Assembly: GCA_028277585.1 (NCBI GenBank) | Contig: JANQFY010000135.1 | Location: forward strand, 1-37,252 | Length of the DNA: 37,252 nucleotides | Direction of reading: 5' to 3' | From: Sedimentisphaerales bacterium | Lineage (GTDB): Bacteria > Planctomycetota > Phycisphaerae > Sedimentisphaerales > Anaerobacaceae | Shown here: positions 1-8,412 of the stretch, piece by piece | Layout of the letters: each line of letters begins with the position of its first letter | How positions within the stretch are numbered: the first letter of the stretch is position 1 | Position numbers and translations under genes: made by a program | The notes under the pieces: model-generated | Databases searched by the model: none | What the model was told of the DNA's origin: nothing | What the model saw: only the letters and a program-made list of their open reading frames with translations

Positions 1-1166
1 ATGACCGCACGAACGATGTCGGCTTGCGTGTGCGCCAGATCCAGGCCGATGAAAGCACCGCGAATGTTGGGGCTGACATCAAAGGACGTTCCTCCGGCCA
101 GACTGGGATTGAACAGCAGCTTATTGGCGCCGATCGCAGACGTCGCAGCCAGCTTCGTCATCAGGTCGTACGGATCGGCCCCGGCATCGCGCGCCTCATC
201 GACGAGGTTTCGGCACAACGTATCGCGCAGCCAGCGGAAACTGCTGCCCGCCGAGAAGATCGCCACCGCCGAGGCAAACATACCCGGGACGACATGGGCG
301 AATACATAGGGCCGCCCCCTCTGACTCAACAACGGTTTGCTTGAGGAGACGGCAATCCAACTGGACGAACCGAGAGAGTTGTATGCGCGCCCCTCCTTGA
401 AGGCCCGCGCCCCCAGCGCCATGCATGAATTGTCCACGCCGCCGGCCACCACCTTGACGGATTGGGGGAGGGATAGCTCCTCAGCCGCCTCCGGCGTGAG
501 TGTCCCGAGAACCTCCGTCGACGCAACCGGTTGCGGTAGCAGGTGCGCGGGCAGACCGCTGGCGCCGATTAGATCGTCGCTGTAGGCCCATTTCTGCAGG
601 TCGTAGACGCCGCTGCCGGACGCGTAGGAATGGTCCGTGACAATTTGCCCGGTCAGTTTGTAGTTAACGAAATCCTTGGTGCCAATGACCTTGTCGATAC
701 GCTCAAAGGTCTCAGGTTCGTTGTTGCGCAACCACATGATCTTGAAGACCGTGTAAAGAGCGGGCGGAAATCCGTTGCCCGTCGTCTCATACCACTGGGC
801 CTCATCGACCGTCTCGAAGAACTGCTTTGCTTCTCGCGCGGCGCGGGAATCCGACCAGATGGGTGTATCCTCACGGAGCAAGGCGCCGGTTCGGTCCAGG
901 GGAACCACCCCCAGGCTGTGCCCCGAGATCCCGCAACAGACGATGGCGTCTCGGTCCACGCTCGACTCGCCCAACAATTGTCTCGTGCTCTGGACGACGC
1001 AGCGCCACCAGTCCATCGGCTTTTGCTCATGCCAGCCCAGTTCAGGATAGTGGGTCGCGTAGGGAACGAAACAGGCCGAGACGCAGCGACCCTCGACGTC
1101 ATACAGAGACGCCTTGTTCCCGCCGGTACCAAGATCGTACGCGATGATGTATGGCCCCATACCCAT
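1..1166 (-). CDS. FGGY-family carbohydrate kinase (xylulokinase-like), C-terminus off the left edge
   Basis: ATP-dependent kinase of a ketose or polyol by family. I translated the strand directly: the frame stays open for 388 codons from ATG 1166 and has no stop before the window edge. The N-terminus reads IIAYDLGTGGNKASLYDVEG, the FGGY phosphate-binding DxGT start. It is followed by GISGHSLGVVPLD near residue 90 and by GGVDNSCMALGA in the second actin-like lobe, where xylulokinases have GGGDNAAGALGA. Family members are near 500 residues, so roughly the last 110 are missing. AGGGGAG precedes ATG 1166 by 4 nt; ATG 1160 is an in-frame alternative. It starts 26 bp after deoC, so the two are probably co-transcribed. 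The substrate cannot be read from the sequence; xylulose, another ketose or a deoxyketose are all possible. Confidence 0.88.
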   Translation of the reverse strand, partial: MGMGPYIIAYDLGTGGNKASLYDVEGRCVSACFVPYATHYPELGWHEQKPMDWWRCVVQSTRQLLGESSVDRDAIVCCGISGHSLGVVPLDRTGALLREDTPIWSDSRAAREAKQFFETVDEAQWYETTGNGFPPALYTVFKIMWLRNNEPETFERIDKVIGTKDFVNYKLTGQIVTDHSYASGSGVYDLQKWAYSDDLIGASGLPAHLLPQPVASTEVLGTLTPEAAEELSLPQSVKVVAGGVDNSCMALGARAFKEGRAYNSLGSSSWIAVSSSKPLLSQRGRPYVFAHVVPGMFASAVAIFSAGSSFRWLRDTLCRNLVDEARDAGADPYDLMTKLAATSAIGANKLLFNPSLAGGTSFDVSPNIRGAFIGLDLAHTQADIVRAV

Positions 1167-1192
1167 ATCTCTCCCCTGGATCGCTCCTTGCT

Positions 1193-1873
1193 TCACGATA
1201 CGTCGGGACACGCTTGCAGGATACTTGCCGCTGAGCCGACGCCCACGCCGAAGCGCCGGGCGCCTCGTTCGTAGAGATCCAGCACCGTCGCCAGGTCGCG
1301 GATTCCGCCGGCCGCCTTTATGCCGATCGCGTCGCCCACGCACTCACGCATCAGCGAGATGTACTCGGCGATCCGCGTACAATCGGCCCACCCCGTTCCC
1401 GTCTTGACGTAGTCTGCCCCGGCTCGGACGCAGATGTCACAACCCTGTCGGATCTGATCGTCGGAGAGCAGCCCACACTCGAGAATAACCTTCAGCAGTG
1501 TCCCCTCGGCCGCATCAACCACGGCCCGGATGTCGTCTTCGACCGTCTTATGGTCAGCCGACCGCAACCGGCCGACGCTGAGCACCATGTCCAGTTCCGA
1601 ACACCCCATGCCAATCAGTTCCCGGGTCTGAAAGGCCTTCGCAGCCGTGCTGTCGCCGCCGGAGGGGAAACCGACCACACCGCCAATGGCGATATGTGAC
1701 TCGTCCGCCAACATCTCGACGAGAGTGGGTGTCCAGGCGGGCAGAGCAAAGACAGCAATCGCACCGTACCGGCGCGCCCCATCCGCCAACTTCTGAATAT
1801 CGTCCGCGTTGCGTTCAGCACGAACAGCACTGAAATCCATCATGCGGGCGAGTTGCTTCTGTGTGAGACTCAT
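1193..1873 (-). CDS. deoC: Deoxyribose-phosphate aldolase (DeoC)
   Basis: Class I aldolase that by family splits 2-deoxyribose-5-phosphate into glyceraldehyde-3-phosphate and acetaldehyde in the cytoplasm. The 226 residues match the usual family length. The catalytic set is present: Asp95 in ELDMV, the Schiff-base Lys157 in YVKTGTGW, and the second lysine Lys186 in IGIKAAGGIRD. The phosphate-binding glycines follow at GVGVGSA (209-215). An AAAGGGG motif sits just before the ATG. It is the first gene of a short unit with the FGGY kinase 26 bp downstream, so the pair may phosphorylate and then cleave a sugar. Related aldolases such as LsrF or DeoC-like enzymes with other substrates cannot be excluded, but the motif fit to DeoC is good. 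Confidence 0.92.
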   Translation of the reverse strand: MSLTQKQLARMMDFSAVRAERNADDIQKLADGARRYGAIAVFALPAWTPTLVEMLADESHIAIGGVVGFPSGGDSTAAKAFQTRELIGMGCSELDMVLSVGRLRSADHKTVEDDIRAVVDAAEGTLLKVILECGLLSDDQIRQGCDICVRAGADYVKTGTGWADCTRIAEYISLMRECVGDAIGIKAAGGIRDLATVLDLYERGARRFGVGVGSAASILQACPDVS

Positions 1874-1946
1874 GATCCCCTTTCATCCATGACGACAACG
1901 CTCCTGCTCGCAGTCAGAGATCATCTGACACGCTAGACGCAGGACA

Positions 1947-1975
1947 TCTTATGCGATCCGGTGTCCCGACGCAAT
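1947..1975 (-). promoter_or_regulatory. Candidate sigma70-type promoter of deoC
   Basis: On the minus strand, TTGCGT (1970-1975) and TAAGAT (1947-1952) are separated by exactly 17 bp. This is a moderate match to TTGACA/TATAAT (3/6 and 4/6). It lies just downstream of the EPS terminator and about 75 bp before the deoC start, which is where a promoter is needed. It was found by eye and is not proven. Confidence 0.35.
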
Positions 1976-1990
1976 GGGCCGCGAGCGCAT

Positions 1991-2018
1991 AAAAAAAGGA
2001 GGACCATAAAGGTCCTCC
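1991..2018 (-). terminator. Intrinsic terminator at the end of the EPS gene run
   Basis: A perfect 8-bp stem, GGAGGACC / GGTCCTCC (1998-2005 and 2011-2018), with a 5-nt loop is followed on the minus strand by seven T residues (1991-1997). This is a textbook rho-independent terminator for leftward transcription. It lies about 120 bp after the stop of the WecA-type gene and just before the candidate deoC promoter, so it marks the end of the polysaccharide operon. Confidence 0.9.
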
Positions 2019-2138
2019 AAGCCCATCTCGCTGTGGAAGGGACGGGATTTCGGCGGAACTTCGTGAAAGGACCGATTCGCCCCACGAGACGGTTATGTTT
2101 GCTGGCCTTCGTCTATGCTTGCATCGAAAGCTCGAGTC

Positions 2139-3611
2139 TTAAGAATCGGACGCGGCGCCAGCCGTCGCAGGCTCCTGGGCCAGGCCGTATTCGTCGATAA
2201 GTCGATTAAACAGGACCCCCCTGCGACCGGCCGCTTCGAGTGACGCATTGGCCGTGATCGCGACTTCGAATTCAATGAGCTTCTGGGTCCTCTTGTCCTT
2301 GACCGGGAAACTCATCGTGACCACGCGTGAGCCATTGCCGCCTGCAGCGGTTCCGCGCCAGACACGCGTATCCACATTGCCCTCGTCGTCTGCCAACGTC
2401 AGGGACACCCACGCGAAATCCAGCCCTGTCCCGGCATCGCAGACAGCCTTCCACCATTCTTCGCGGTCCTGAGCTCGCCGGAAGCGCAGCTGCAGGTCCT
2501 CGAAGATGCGCTGCTCCTGCTTCTCGCGTCGCGCCACGGCATACTTGTTCTGAAGGGCGGACAGTGTCGTTCGCAGGCGCATGTCGCCCACGACGCGGAA
2601 TAGAAGAATGAGCAGGAGGAGAATGCAGGCGAGGACCACCAGGGCCCCCCCGTCGCGGCGAACCATCATGAATGACCCGAGCCCCGTGGCGAGCAGCGTA
2701 GCAATGTAGATCGCAATCACCGCGTGGCGTTGCTTGAGCCCAAGCTCGATCAACCGATGATGGAAATGGCGTCGATCGGGGGCGAAAAGAGAGCGCCTTT
2801 CCAGGAAGCGGCGCAACATGGAATAGAATGTATCGAAGATGGGAATCCCCAGGGCCAGCACGGGAAGGGCCAGGCCGACCAGAGCGCTGGATTTCGTCAG
2901 ACACATCACACTGGAGGACGCAATCGTAAACCCGACGAACAGACTGCCGCAATCGCCCATGAAGATCTTCGCCGGGTTGAAATTGTAGAACAGGAACCCA
3001 CTCAAGCCTCCGAGCAGCGCCAGCATGAAGACGGCCATAATCGGATTGTGGCTGTAGATCGCAAAGACCGCGATAGCGCCGCAGGCGACCGCGGAGACGC
3101 CAGCGGCCAAACCATCGAGACCATCGCTGAGATTGACGGCGTTGGTGATTCCGACAATCCACAGGATCGTCAGTGGGCATCCGACCCATCCCAAATGAAG
3201 CACCATCTCGTCGGTGAGCGCGAGAGTCTTTATCTGCACGCCGACATAACACAGCGTACCGGCTACAGCCACTTCAGCCAGGAACTTGACCTTGGCGGGC
3301 AACCCTCTCACGTCATCGATCAGCCCGATCAGGAAGATGAAGACCGCGCCACACAGCAGCGTGCTCAGTTGCAGCCGAACACGTCGAAACGCCGCCCCGA
3401 TCTGATTGTCGAGGAACAGAACGCAGATGATCAGGCACATCGCGGCTGCGAAGATCGCAACGCCTCCGATGCGCGGAACCGGCTTGGTATGCACGGTCCG
3501 AACGCCAGGCCGGTCAACCGCGTTGATCCGGAGTGCGATCCGCATCACGATCGGAGTCCCCACGATCGCCAACAGCGCCGCTCCAAAGTAGACACACAGT
3601 AACGTACTCAC
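2139..3611 (-). CDS. wecA: WecA/TagO-type undecaprenyl-phosphate sugar-1-phosphate transferase with C-terminal soluble extension
   Basis: Integral membrane enzyme that by family moves a HexNAc-1-phosphate (usually GlcNAc) from its UDP-sugar to undecaprenyl phosphate, the first step of EPS assembly. Family motifs are visible: RTVHTKPVPRIGG near residue 40, LIDDVRGL (97-104), NAVNLSDGLDGLA (157-169), FMGDCGS (217-223) and the histidine motif RRHFHHRL (280-287). About ten hydrophobic segments cover residues 1-340. From about 350 to 490 there is a hydrophilic, probably cytoplasmic tail (AVARREKQEQRIFEDL and on) that E. coli WecA lacks. The start is GTG at 3611 with GGGAG 9 nt upstream. It is the last gene of the EPS run, followed by the terminator at 1991-2018. 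MraY is excluded by the motifs and context. Confidence 0.93.
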   Translation of the reverse strand: MSTLLCVYFGAALLAIVGTPIVMRIALRINAVDRPGVRTVHTKPVPRIGGVAIFAAAMCLIICVLFLDNQIGAAFRRVRLQLSTLLCGAVFIFLIGLIDDVRGLPAKVKFLAEVAVAGTLCYVGVQIKTLALTDEMVLHLGWVGCPLTILWIVGITNAVNLSDGLDGLAAGVSAVACGAIAVFAIYSHNPIMAVFMLALLGGLSGFLFYNFNPAKIFMGDCGSLFVGFTIASSSVMCLTKSSALVGLALPVLALGIPIFDTFYSMLRRFLERRSLFAPDRRHFHHRLIELGLKQRHAVIAIYIATLLATGLGSFMMVRRDGGALVVLACILLLLILLFRVVGDMRLRTTLSALQNKYAVARREKQEQRIFEDLQLRFRRAQDREEWWKAVCDAGTGLDFAWVSLTLADDEGNVDTRVWRGTAAGGNGSRVVTMSFPVKDKRTQKLIEFEVAITANASLEAAGRRGVLFNRLIDEYGLAQEPATAGAASDS

Positions 3612-3644
3612 GTTGTCACACTCCCATCCGTAGGACGGTCCTTC

Positions 3645-4658
3645 TCAGTGAAGGGCATTCGCCTGGATCTCAGGCACCGGCTCAATCAGCAAGGGCGCCA
3701 TATGCTGATACCGCGTTGTTCGACGTTTGGCCTCGATATCGCGGTACACGTGGGCGACCTGTTCGACCTCTAACGACGCGATCGGGGCGATCTCTTCCGG
3801 CGTCATACCGTGGTTCTTACCATAGAGGCAGATGTCCAGAACCGTGTGCGAGACCGAGAAATAGAACTCCTCCTGATCCTGAGGCATCGAATAAGTATCG
3901 GTCGTCGGAGGCCGTTCGCAAATCGCTTGGGGCAAGCCCAGGTATTCGGCCATCTGATAGACCTGCATCTTGTACAGGTGGGCAATCGGTTTGATGTCCG
4001 CGGCGCCGTCACCGAGCTTCACGAAGAACCCCTGATCGTATTCCTGACGATTGGGCGTCCCTGTCACGGCGTAGTTCAACCGGTCCGCGTGGAAGTACTC
4101 GAGCGTCTTTCTGACGCGCTGCTTGAAGTTCGTGGCCGCGACGATTTGGAGATACGCACTGAGCGGAAGTCGGGCCCGGCTCTGGAGGCCGTCAGGTGAC
4201 TCAACGACGACGGAGAAAACCCTCATGCTCTCCGGGCCGAGCAGAGAGGGCAGTACAATCTTGCACTTGTAGTCAGGGCCGTATTCGGGAATCACGCTAC
4301 GGATCGCCTCGTCGCGGTAGCGATAGCATCCAACGGCCGTGAGAATATCGGTGATATCCGTGGATTCGGCCTCGATACCCAGATGGTCGACGATCAACTG
4401 ACTCAGCGCCAGGGTTTCTGACGACGAATCCCGCTCGGGTAATTGGAGCCCGAACACGCGCTTCGGGCCCAGGGCCCGCACACACAGCGCCCCCACCACG
4501 CTGCTGTCGATCCCGCCCGAGAGCGCCACGACCAAACCTCGCCTTTTGAGTTTATTGCCGACACTCTCTCTGATGCTCTTGACGATCTGTTCCGACGCCT
4601 TCTCACAGTCCAGGGTGAGCGCGTCCCAAGTGATAGCCTGTCCGATTGTCATTTTCAT
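3645..4658 (-). CDS. NAD synthetase-like (NadE-family) ATP-dependent amidotransferase in the EPS operon
   Basis: Member of the N-type ATP pyrophosphatase superfamily. Canonical NadE adenylates nicotinate adenine dinucleotide and aminates it with ammonia. The 337-residue protein has the PP-loop SGGIDSS (47-53), the LPERDS region (73-78), TGTPNRQEYDQGFFVK (199-214) and GDGAADIKPIAHLYK (216-230), all NadE-like. There is no glutaminase domain, so ammonia must come from elsewhere. It is longer than the about 275 residues of E. coli NadE; the extra sequence is an unusual stretch near 110-190. The ATG at 4658 overlaps the stop of the upstream acyl ligase (ATGA). A start at 4652 has better AAGG spacing. 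Its place between an acyl ligase and WecA suggests it may amidate a polysaccharide-related carboxylate rather than make NAD. That role is inference. Confidence 0.8.
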   Translation of the reverse strand: MKMTIGQAITWDALTLDCEKASEQIVKSIRESVGNKLKRRGLVVALSGGIDSSVVGALCVRALGPKRVFGLQLPERDSSSETLALSQLIVDHLGIEAESTDITDILTAVGCYRYRDEAIRSVIPEYGPDYKCKIVLPSLLGPESMRVFSVVVESPDGLQSRARLPLSAYLQIVAATNFKQRVRKTLEYFHADRLNYAVTGTPNRQEYDQGFFVKLGDGAADIKPIAHLYKMQVYQMAEYLGLPQAICERPPTTDTYSMPQDQEEFYFSVSHTVLDICLYGKNHGMTPEEIAPIASLEVEQVAHVYRDIEAKRRTTRYQHMAPLLIEPVPEIQANALH

Positions 4659-6238
4659 CCTTCTCCCAATGCGGCCTGTAGTTCGCGCCGGTTGATCTTG
4701 CCACGCTCCGTCTTCGGCAGAGCCTCGACAAACTCGATGTACTTCGGAACCATGAGCGGCTCCAATCTCTTGAGACAATGCCTCAGTATCCGTTTCTCAT
4801 CCAGTAGAGCTTCGTCACACACGACGAAGGCCTTGATGGCCTGCCCCAACACGTCATCAGGCACGCCTATGACGGCCGTCTCTCTGACCGCCTCCAATTC
4901 ACAGATCACATCCTCCACCTCGCGCGGACTAACGCGTTCACCGCGGGTCTTGATCAGGTCATCGCGGCGCGACAGGAAATACAGATAGCCGGCTTCGTCC
5001 GTGCGGAAGTAGTCCCCTGAGTGAAGCCAACGCATGGTCGTCTCTCCGTCGGCACGGAAGGTCCGCTCTGTCATGTCTCGATCGTGCCAATAGCCCTGCA
5101 TCACATTGGCGCCGCGGATGAGCAATTCTCCGACCTCCCCCGGCATAACCGGGTCACCCTGTTCGTCCACGACTCGCACCTCGCAGTTCGGTATGGGGCG
5201 ACCCACCGATGCGGGGCAGCGATCCAACTCCGCCCCCGAGAGAAAACAAACACGAACGCACTCAGTCAGACCGTACATATTGAAGATGGTCGCCTGCGGT
5301 ATCAACTGGCGCAGGCGCTGGAGGTGTCCCACGGGCAGCGCGGCGCCGGCGCTGGTGATGTAACGCAACGAACTGAAGTCGTACTCATCGATATTCTCCA
5401 TGCGGAGAAGCATGGCCGCCATGCTGGGCACGAGCGGGAAGCCCGTCGCACGCTGCTGGGCGATTTGCTCCATCGTTACGTGGGGATAGAGGAACGAACG
5501 CTCCAGGACCACCGTGAAGCCCACCATGCAGGCCATGAGGATCTGGTAGAGCCCGTAACCGAAGGACAGCGGCAAGACATTCAGAACGACGTCATCCTCG
5601 CGGTTCTCGATATAGGTCACGATACTCTTGGCCGCGGCGATCATGCTGCGGTGGCTGCACATCACGCCCTTCGCCTTGCCGGTCGTCGCCGACGTGTAGA
5701 GAATCGCCGCCAGATCCAGATCGACACAGCGCGGAAGAGCATTGAGCGAAGGGGTTAGCTCCGACGCCGAGGCAAACAGGTCTTCCCAGTCCACGCAAGA
5801 GGTCTGGGAACCCAACTCGACATTCGGTTCCCCTCCAAGCCAGACGATCCTCAGATCTGCATTGAGACCTTCCAACGCCTCTGCGACCACGGCCGCCTGA
5901 GTTCGCCGAACCACCAGAACGCTCGCCCCGGAATTCTCCAGGACATGGCGGAGACGTCGCCCCCTGGTATTGCCCTCCAGAAGCACGAAGGTGCCCCCGG
6001 CCTTCAGCGTTCCGAAGAGACTGACGACCGTCTCGACGCAATTGCCCAAGGCAATAACCACTCGGTCTTGCCTGACCACTCCCAAGTCGGCGAGCGCCCC
6101 GGCAAAACGGTCCGTGTGACCGTTGAGTTTGGCATACGACCACCGCTCTCGCCCGCAAACGATCGCCTCCTTGTCCGGGCGGCGTTGGGCCGAGCGAATG
6201 AGCCATTCATGAAGTAGTGTGGGTTCCAGGTTGGCCAC
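4655..6238 (-). CDS. AMP-forming acyl-CoA/acyl-ACP ligase (exosortase A-associated type)
   Basis: ANL-superfamily enzyme that activates a carboxylic acid as acyl-adenylate and passes it to a phosphopantetheine thiol. Motifs in the 527-residue protein: P-loop YTSATTGKAKGVM (181-193; Ala replaces the usual Gly in TSG), MYGLTE (321-326), HSGDYF (406-411), RRDDLIKTRGERVSPREVE (424-442) and the catalytic lysine Lys514 in ERGKINR. I chose GTG 6238 because GGAG lies 8 nt upstream and the protein then begins ANLEPTLLHEWLIRSA, like family N-termini. An upstream GTG at 6301 would add 21 residues. The adjacent AsnB and nearby acyl carrier protein (8413-8670) make ACP the likely acceptor. The acid substrate is unknown. 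Confidence 0.88.
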   Translation of the reverse strand: MANLEPTLLHEWLIRSAQRRPDKEAIVCGRERWSYAKLNGHTDRFAGALADLGVVRQDRVVIALGNCVETVVSLFGTLKAGGTFVLLEGNTRGRRLRHVLENSGASVLVVRRTQAAVVAEALEGLNADLRIVWLGGEPNVELGSQTSCVDWEDLFASASELTPSLNALPRCVDLDLAAILYTSATTGKAKGVMCSHRSMIAAAKSIVTYIENREDDVVLNVLPLSFGYGLYQILMACMVGFTVVLERSFLYPHVTMEQIAQQRATGFPLVPSMAAMLLRMENIDEYDFSSLRYITSAGAALPVGHLQRLRQLIPQATIFNMYGLTECVRVCFLSGAELDRCPASVGRPIPNCEVRVVDEQGDPVMPGEVGELLIRGANVMQGYWHDRDMTERTFRADGETTMRWLHSGDYFRTDEAGYLYFLSRRDDLIKTRGERVSPREVEDVICELEAVRETAVIGVPDDVLGQAIKAFVVCDEALLDEKRILRHCLKRLEPLMVPKYIEFVEALPKTERGKINRRELQAALGEG

Positions 6239-6310
6239 GATTCTATCTCCACTCCTCGCACGAAATGGGAACTGTCCCACGGCACAGGGCCGCACGATCA
6301 CGCACGCGTA

Positions 6311-8356
6311 TCACCTCTCCGAAACGACGGCAGCCTCCGGAAGCCTGTCGCCGTGATGAGTCGGCCGGCGGTCTCCATTCGCGGCCGTACGTCTATCGAT
6401 GATGACATCCAACGGGATTTCTCCAACGGAATCCACCGGTGAGATCCTTATGAACCGATCGTAGATGATCTGGGACGACAGAATGCCCGCCAGAGCCATG
6501 CTATCGATTTCGCCCGGATTCGGCACCGTCTGGAGCTTCGTGAGCAGTCGCTCAACCTTATCGGCATCAAACAGCCCTGCGGAGTCGATCATGCGTCGAC
6601 CAAGCATGTCCCTGGCGAAGTCTCCGGCGTCACCGCTCAACAGACCGTGGACGATTGGGGCGCGATAGGGCTGCTTCCGACGGCTCCAGATAGCCTTGGG
6701 CACGTCCTCCGACAGCGATCGTTTCAGAAGGTGCTTCTCATTCAGACCAAGAACCTTCCATCTTGAGGGCACTCTTGCCATGAATTCAATCAGGCGATGG
6801 TCAAGGAACGGCAGTCGAATCTCCACCGAGTTCGCCATCGCCATTCGGTCGCCCTGTGACGAAAGCAAATAGTTGCTCAGGAAGATCTTCATCTCAATGT
6901 ACTGCGCCTTCGCCACCGCATCCAACCGGTCGAAGCCATCCGGTAGTCCCCGTACGATCTGTTCAGAGGTGTCGTCCATTCCAGCAGCAGCGTTAAGATC
7001 GCCCGAGAAGAAAGCTTTGATTCGACCCGTGTTTCGCCACCGAATTCGATGAGAGAAGAGAGGGTCATCATAGTGATTCAGATCATCAGCGAAGAAGGAC
7101 TTGAGGAAGCGCTTGGCACGGCGATCCCGAAAGACGTAGTCGTAAAGCCGACTGAGCAGAGCCGCACGCATCTGCGATTCAGGATGCTGAGCCCAGAAGC
7201 GCCTGACCTTGGCCTCCTTGAATATGCTGTAGCCTCCGAAGACCTCATCCGCTCCCTCGCCCGTGAGGACAACCTTCAGACCGCCGCGTCTGACCAGACC
7301 GGACAACATGAGAAGCGGCACCGGAGCCGTGCGAAGCACGGGCTTCTCGGCATGCCATACCGTCCTCGGAAACACCTCCCCGATCCGCGTTGACTGAGCG
7401 TACAGTTCCTGGTGATCCGTTCCCAGGAACGACGCCATCTCCTTTTGATGTTCTCCCTCGTCGAAACCGTCCTGGTCAAATCGAATGCCGAACGTTCGCA
7501 GGTCCGCATTGAAACGTTTCGCAGTGATGGCGGCGATCCCAGAAGAGTCCAAACCTCCGCTCAGATAGGATCCGACCGGAACATCGGCGCGCAACCTGAT
7601 TCGGATAGCATCCGACAGAAGCTCCTGGACGGCGCCCGTCAGCACATCTACGGAGCTTTCGTCCTGCTCATCTCGCGCGAAGACCGGAACATCCCAATAG
7701 CACTGCGTTCTGACCTGGCCTTTCGAGGCGATCAGATAGTGTCCCGGAGGCAGTTCATGAACCCCCTCGAAGGCCGTGCGGCCGGGCAGGGTCGTCCAAT
7801 ACGTGAAGATCTGGCTCATCCCCTGGGCGTCGATCTTGCGGGGCAGATCCGGAATCGCGAAGAGCGCCTTGACCTCGGAAGCGAAGCACAGTCGGCCCTG
7901 GTGAACCGCGTAGTGGAGCGGGCGGATCCCCACACGGTCGCGCGCCAGGAACAGGGTCTGGCTACGGCTGTCCCAGATGGCGAAGGCAAACTGACCGTTC
8001 AGACGCTCCAGACATTTCGGTCCCTCCTGTTCGTATAGATGCAGAAGCACCTCAGTATCAGAGGTCGTGTAGAACCGGTGCCCTCGCTCCTCAAGTTCGG
8101 TCCGCAATTCCACGTAATTGAAGACCTCACCATTGTAGACAATCCAGAGGCTCTCGTCCTCGTTGTGGATGGGCTGACCGCCGGACTTGATGTCGATAAT
8201 GCTCAGTCGCACATGCCCGAGCCCTACAGCGTCATCCAGATAGATTCCCGCTTCGTCGGGGCCGCGGTGACGGATCGCCCCCATCATGCGCCCCAGCACG
8301 TCGCGACGAATCTCTTGCCGAGATTGCAGATTATGAATTCCAGCTATACCGCACAT
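6311..8356 (-). CDS. Glutamine-dependent asparagine synthase-type amidotransferase (AsnB family, XrtA-associated style)
   Basis: Two-domain amidotransferase. The N-terminal Ntn glutaminase starts MCGIAG with Cys2 as nucleophile, followed by RHRGPDEAG (29-37) and YNGEVFN (74-80). The C-terminal synthetase has the PP-loop SGGLDSS (266-272) and TGEGADEVFGGY. At 681 residues it is longer than E. coli AsnB (554), the length class found in polysaccharide loci. A Lys/Arg-rich linker and a hydrophilic tail end the protein. It adenylates a carboxylate and aminates it with glutamine-derived ammonia. The true substrate may be aspartate or a uronic acid or other acid of the polysaccharide. It lies 56 bp after the ACP gene and 72 bp before the acyl ligase. 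GAGGA precedes the ATG. Confidence 0.9.
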   Translation of the reverse strand: MCGIAGIHNLQSRQEIRRDVLGRMMGAIRHRGPDEAGIYLDDAVGLGHVRLSIIDIKSGGQPIHNEDESLWIVYNGEVFNYVELRTELEERGHRFYTTSDTEVLLHLYEQEGPKCLERLNGQFAFAIWDSRSQTLFLARDRVGIRPLHYAVHQGRLCFASEVKALFAIPDLPRKIDAQGMSQIFTYWTTLPGRTAFEGVHELPPGHYLIASKGQVRTQCYWDVPVFARDEQDESSVDVLTGAVQELLSDAIRIRLRADVPVGSYLSGGLDSSGIAAITAKRFNADLRTFGIRFDQDGFDEGEHQKEMASFLGTDHQELYAQSTRIGEVFPRTVWHAEKPVLRTAPVPLLMLSGLVRRGGLKVVLTGEGADEVFGGYSIFKEAKVRRFWAQHPESQMRAALLSRLYDYVFRDRRAKRFLKSFFADDLNHYDDPLFSHRIRWRNTGRIKAFFSGDLNAAAGMDDTSEQIVRGLPDGFDRLDAVAKAQYIEMKIFLSNYLLSSQGDRMAMANSVEIRLPFLDHRLIEFMARVPSRWKVLGLNEKHLLKRSLSEDVPKAIWSRRKQPYRAPIVHGLLSGDAGDFARDMLGRRMIDSAGLFDADKVERLLTKLQTVPNPGEIDSMALAGILSSQIIYDRFIRISPVDSVGEIPLDVIIDRRTAANGDRRPTHHGDRLPEAAVVSER

Positions 8357-8412
8357 GGATCCTCAACCACCGCCCCATCCAGTCTCGGGGCATTCGAGTT
8401 GCCGCAATTGTC

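Noticed and set aside
653..1132. Minus-strand open frame of 159 codons
   Set aside because: Out of frame inside the FGGY kinase gene, whose own frame is open to the window edge and carries the family motifs.
2724..3602. Long plus-strand open frame of 292 codons
   Set aside because: It lies antisense inside the WecA-type gene, is rich in Gln/Asp/His without domain motifs, and is a codon-bias shadow.
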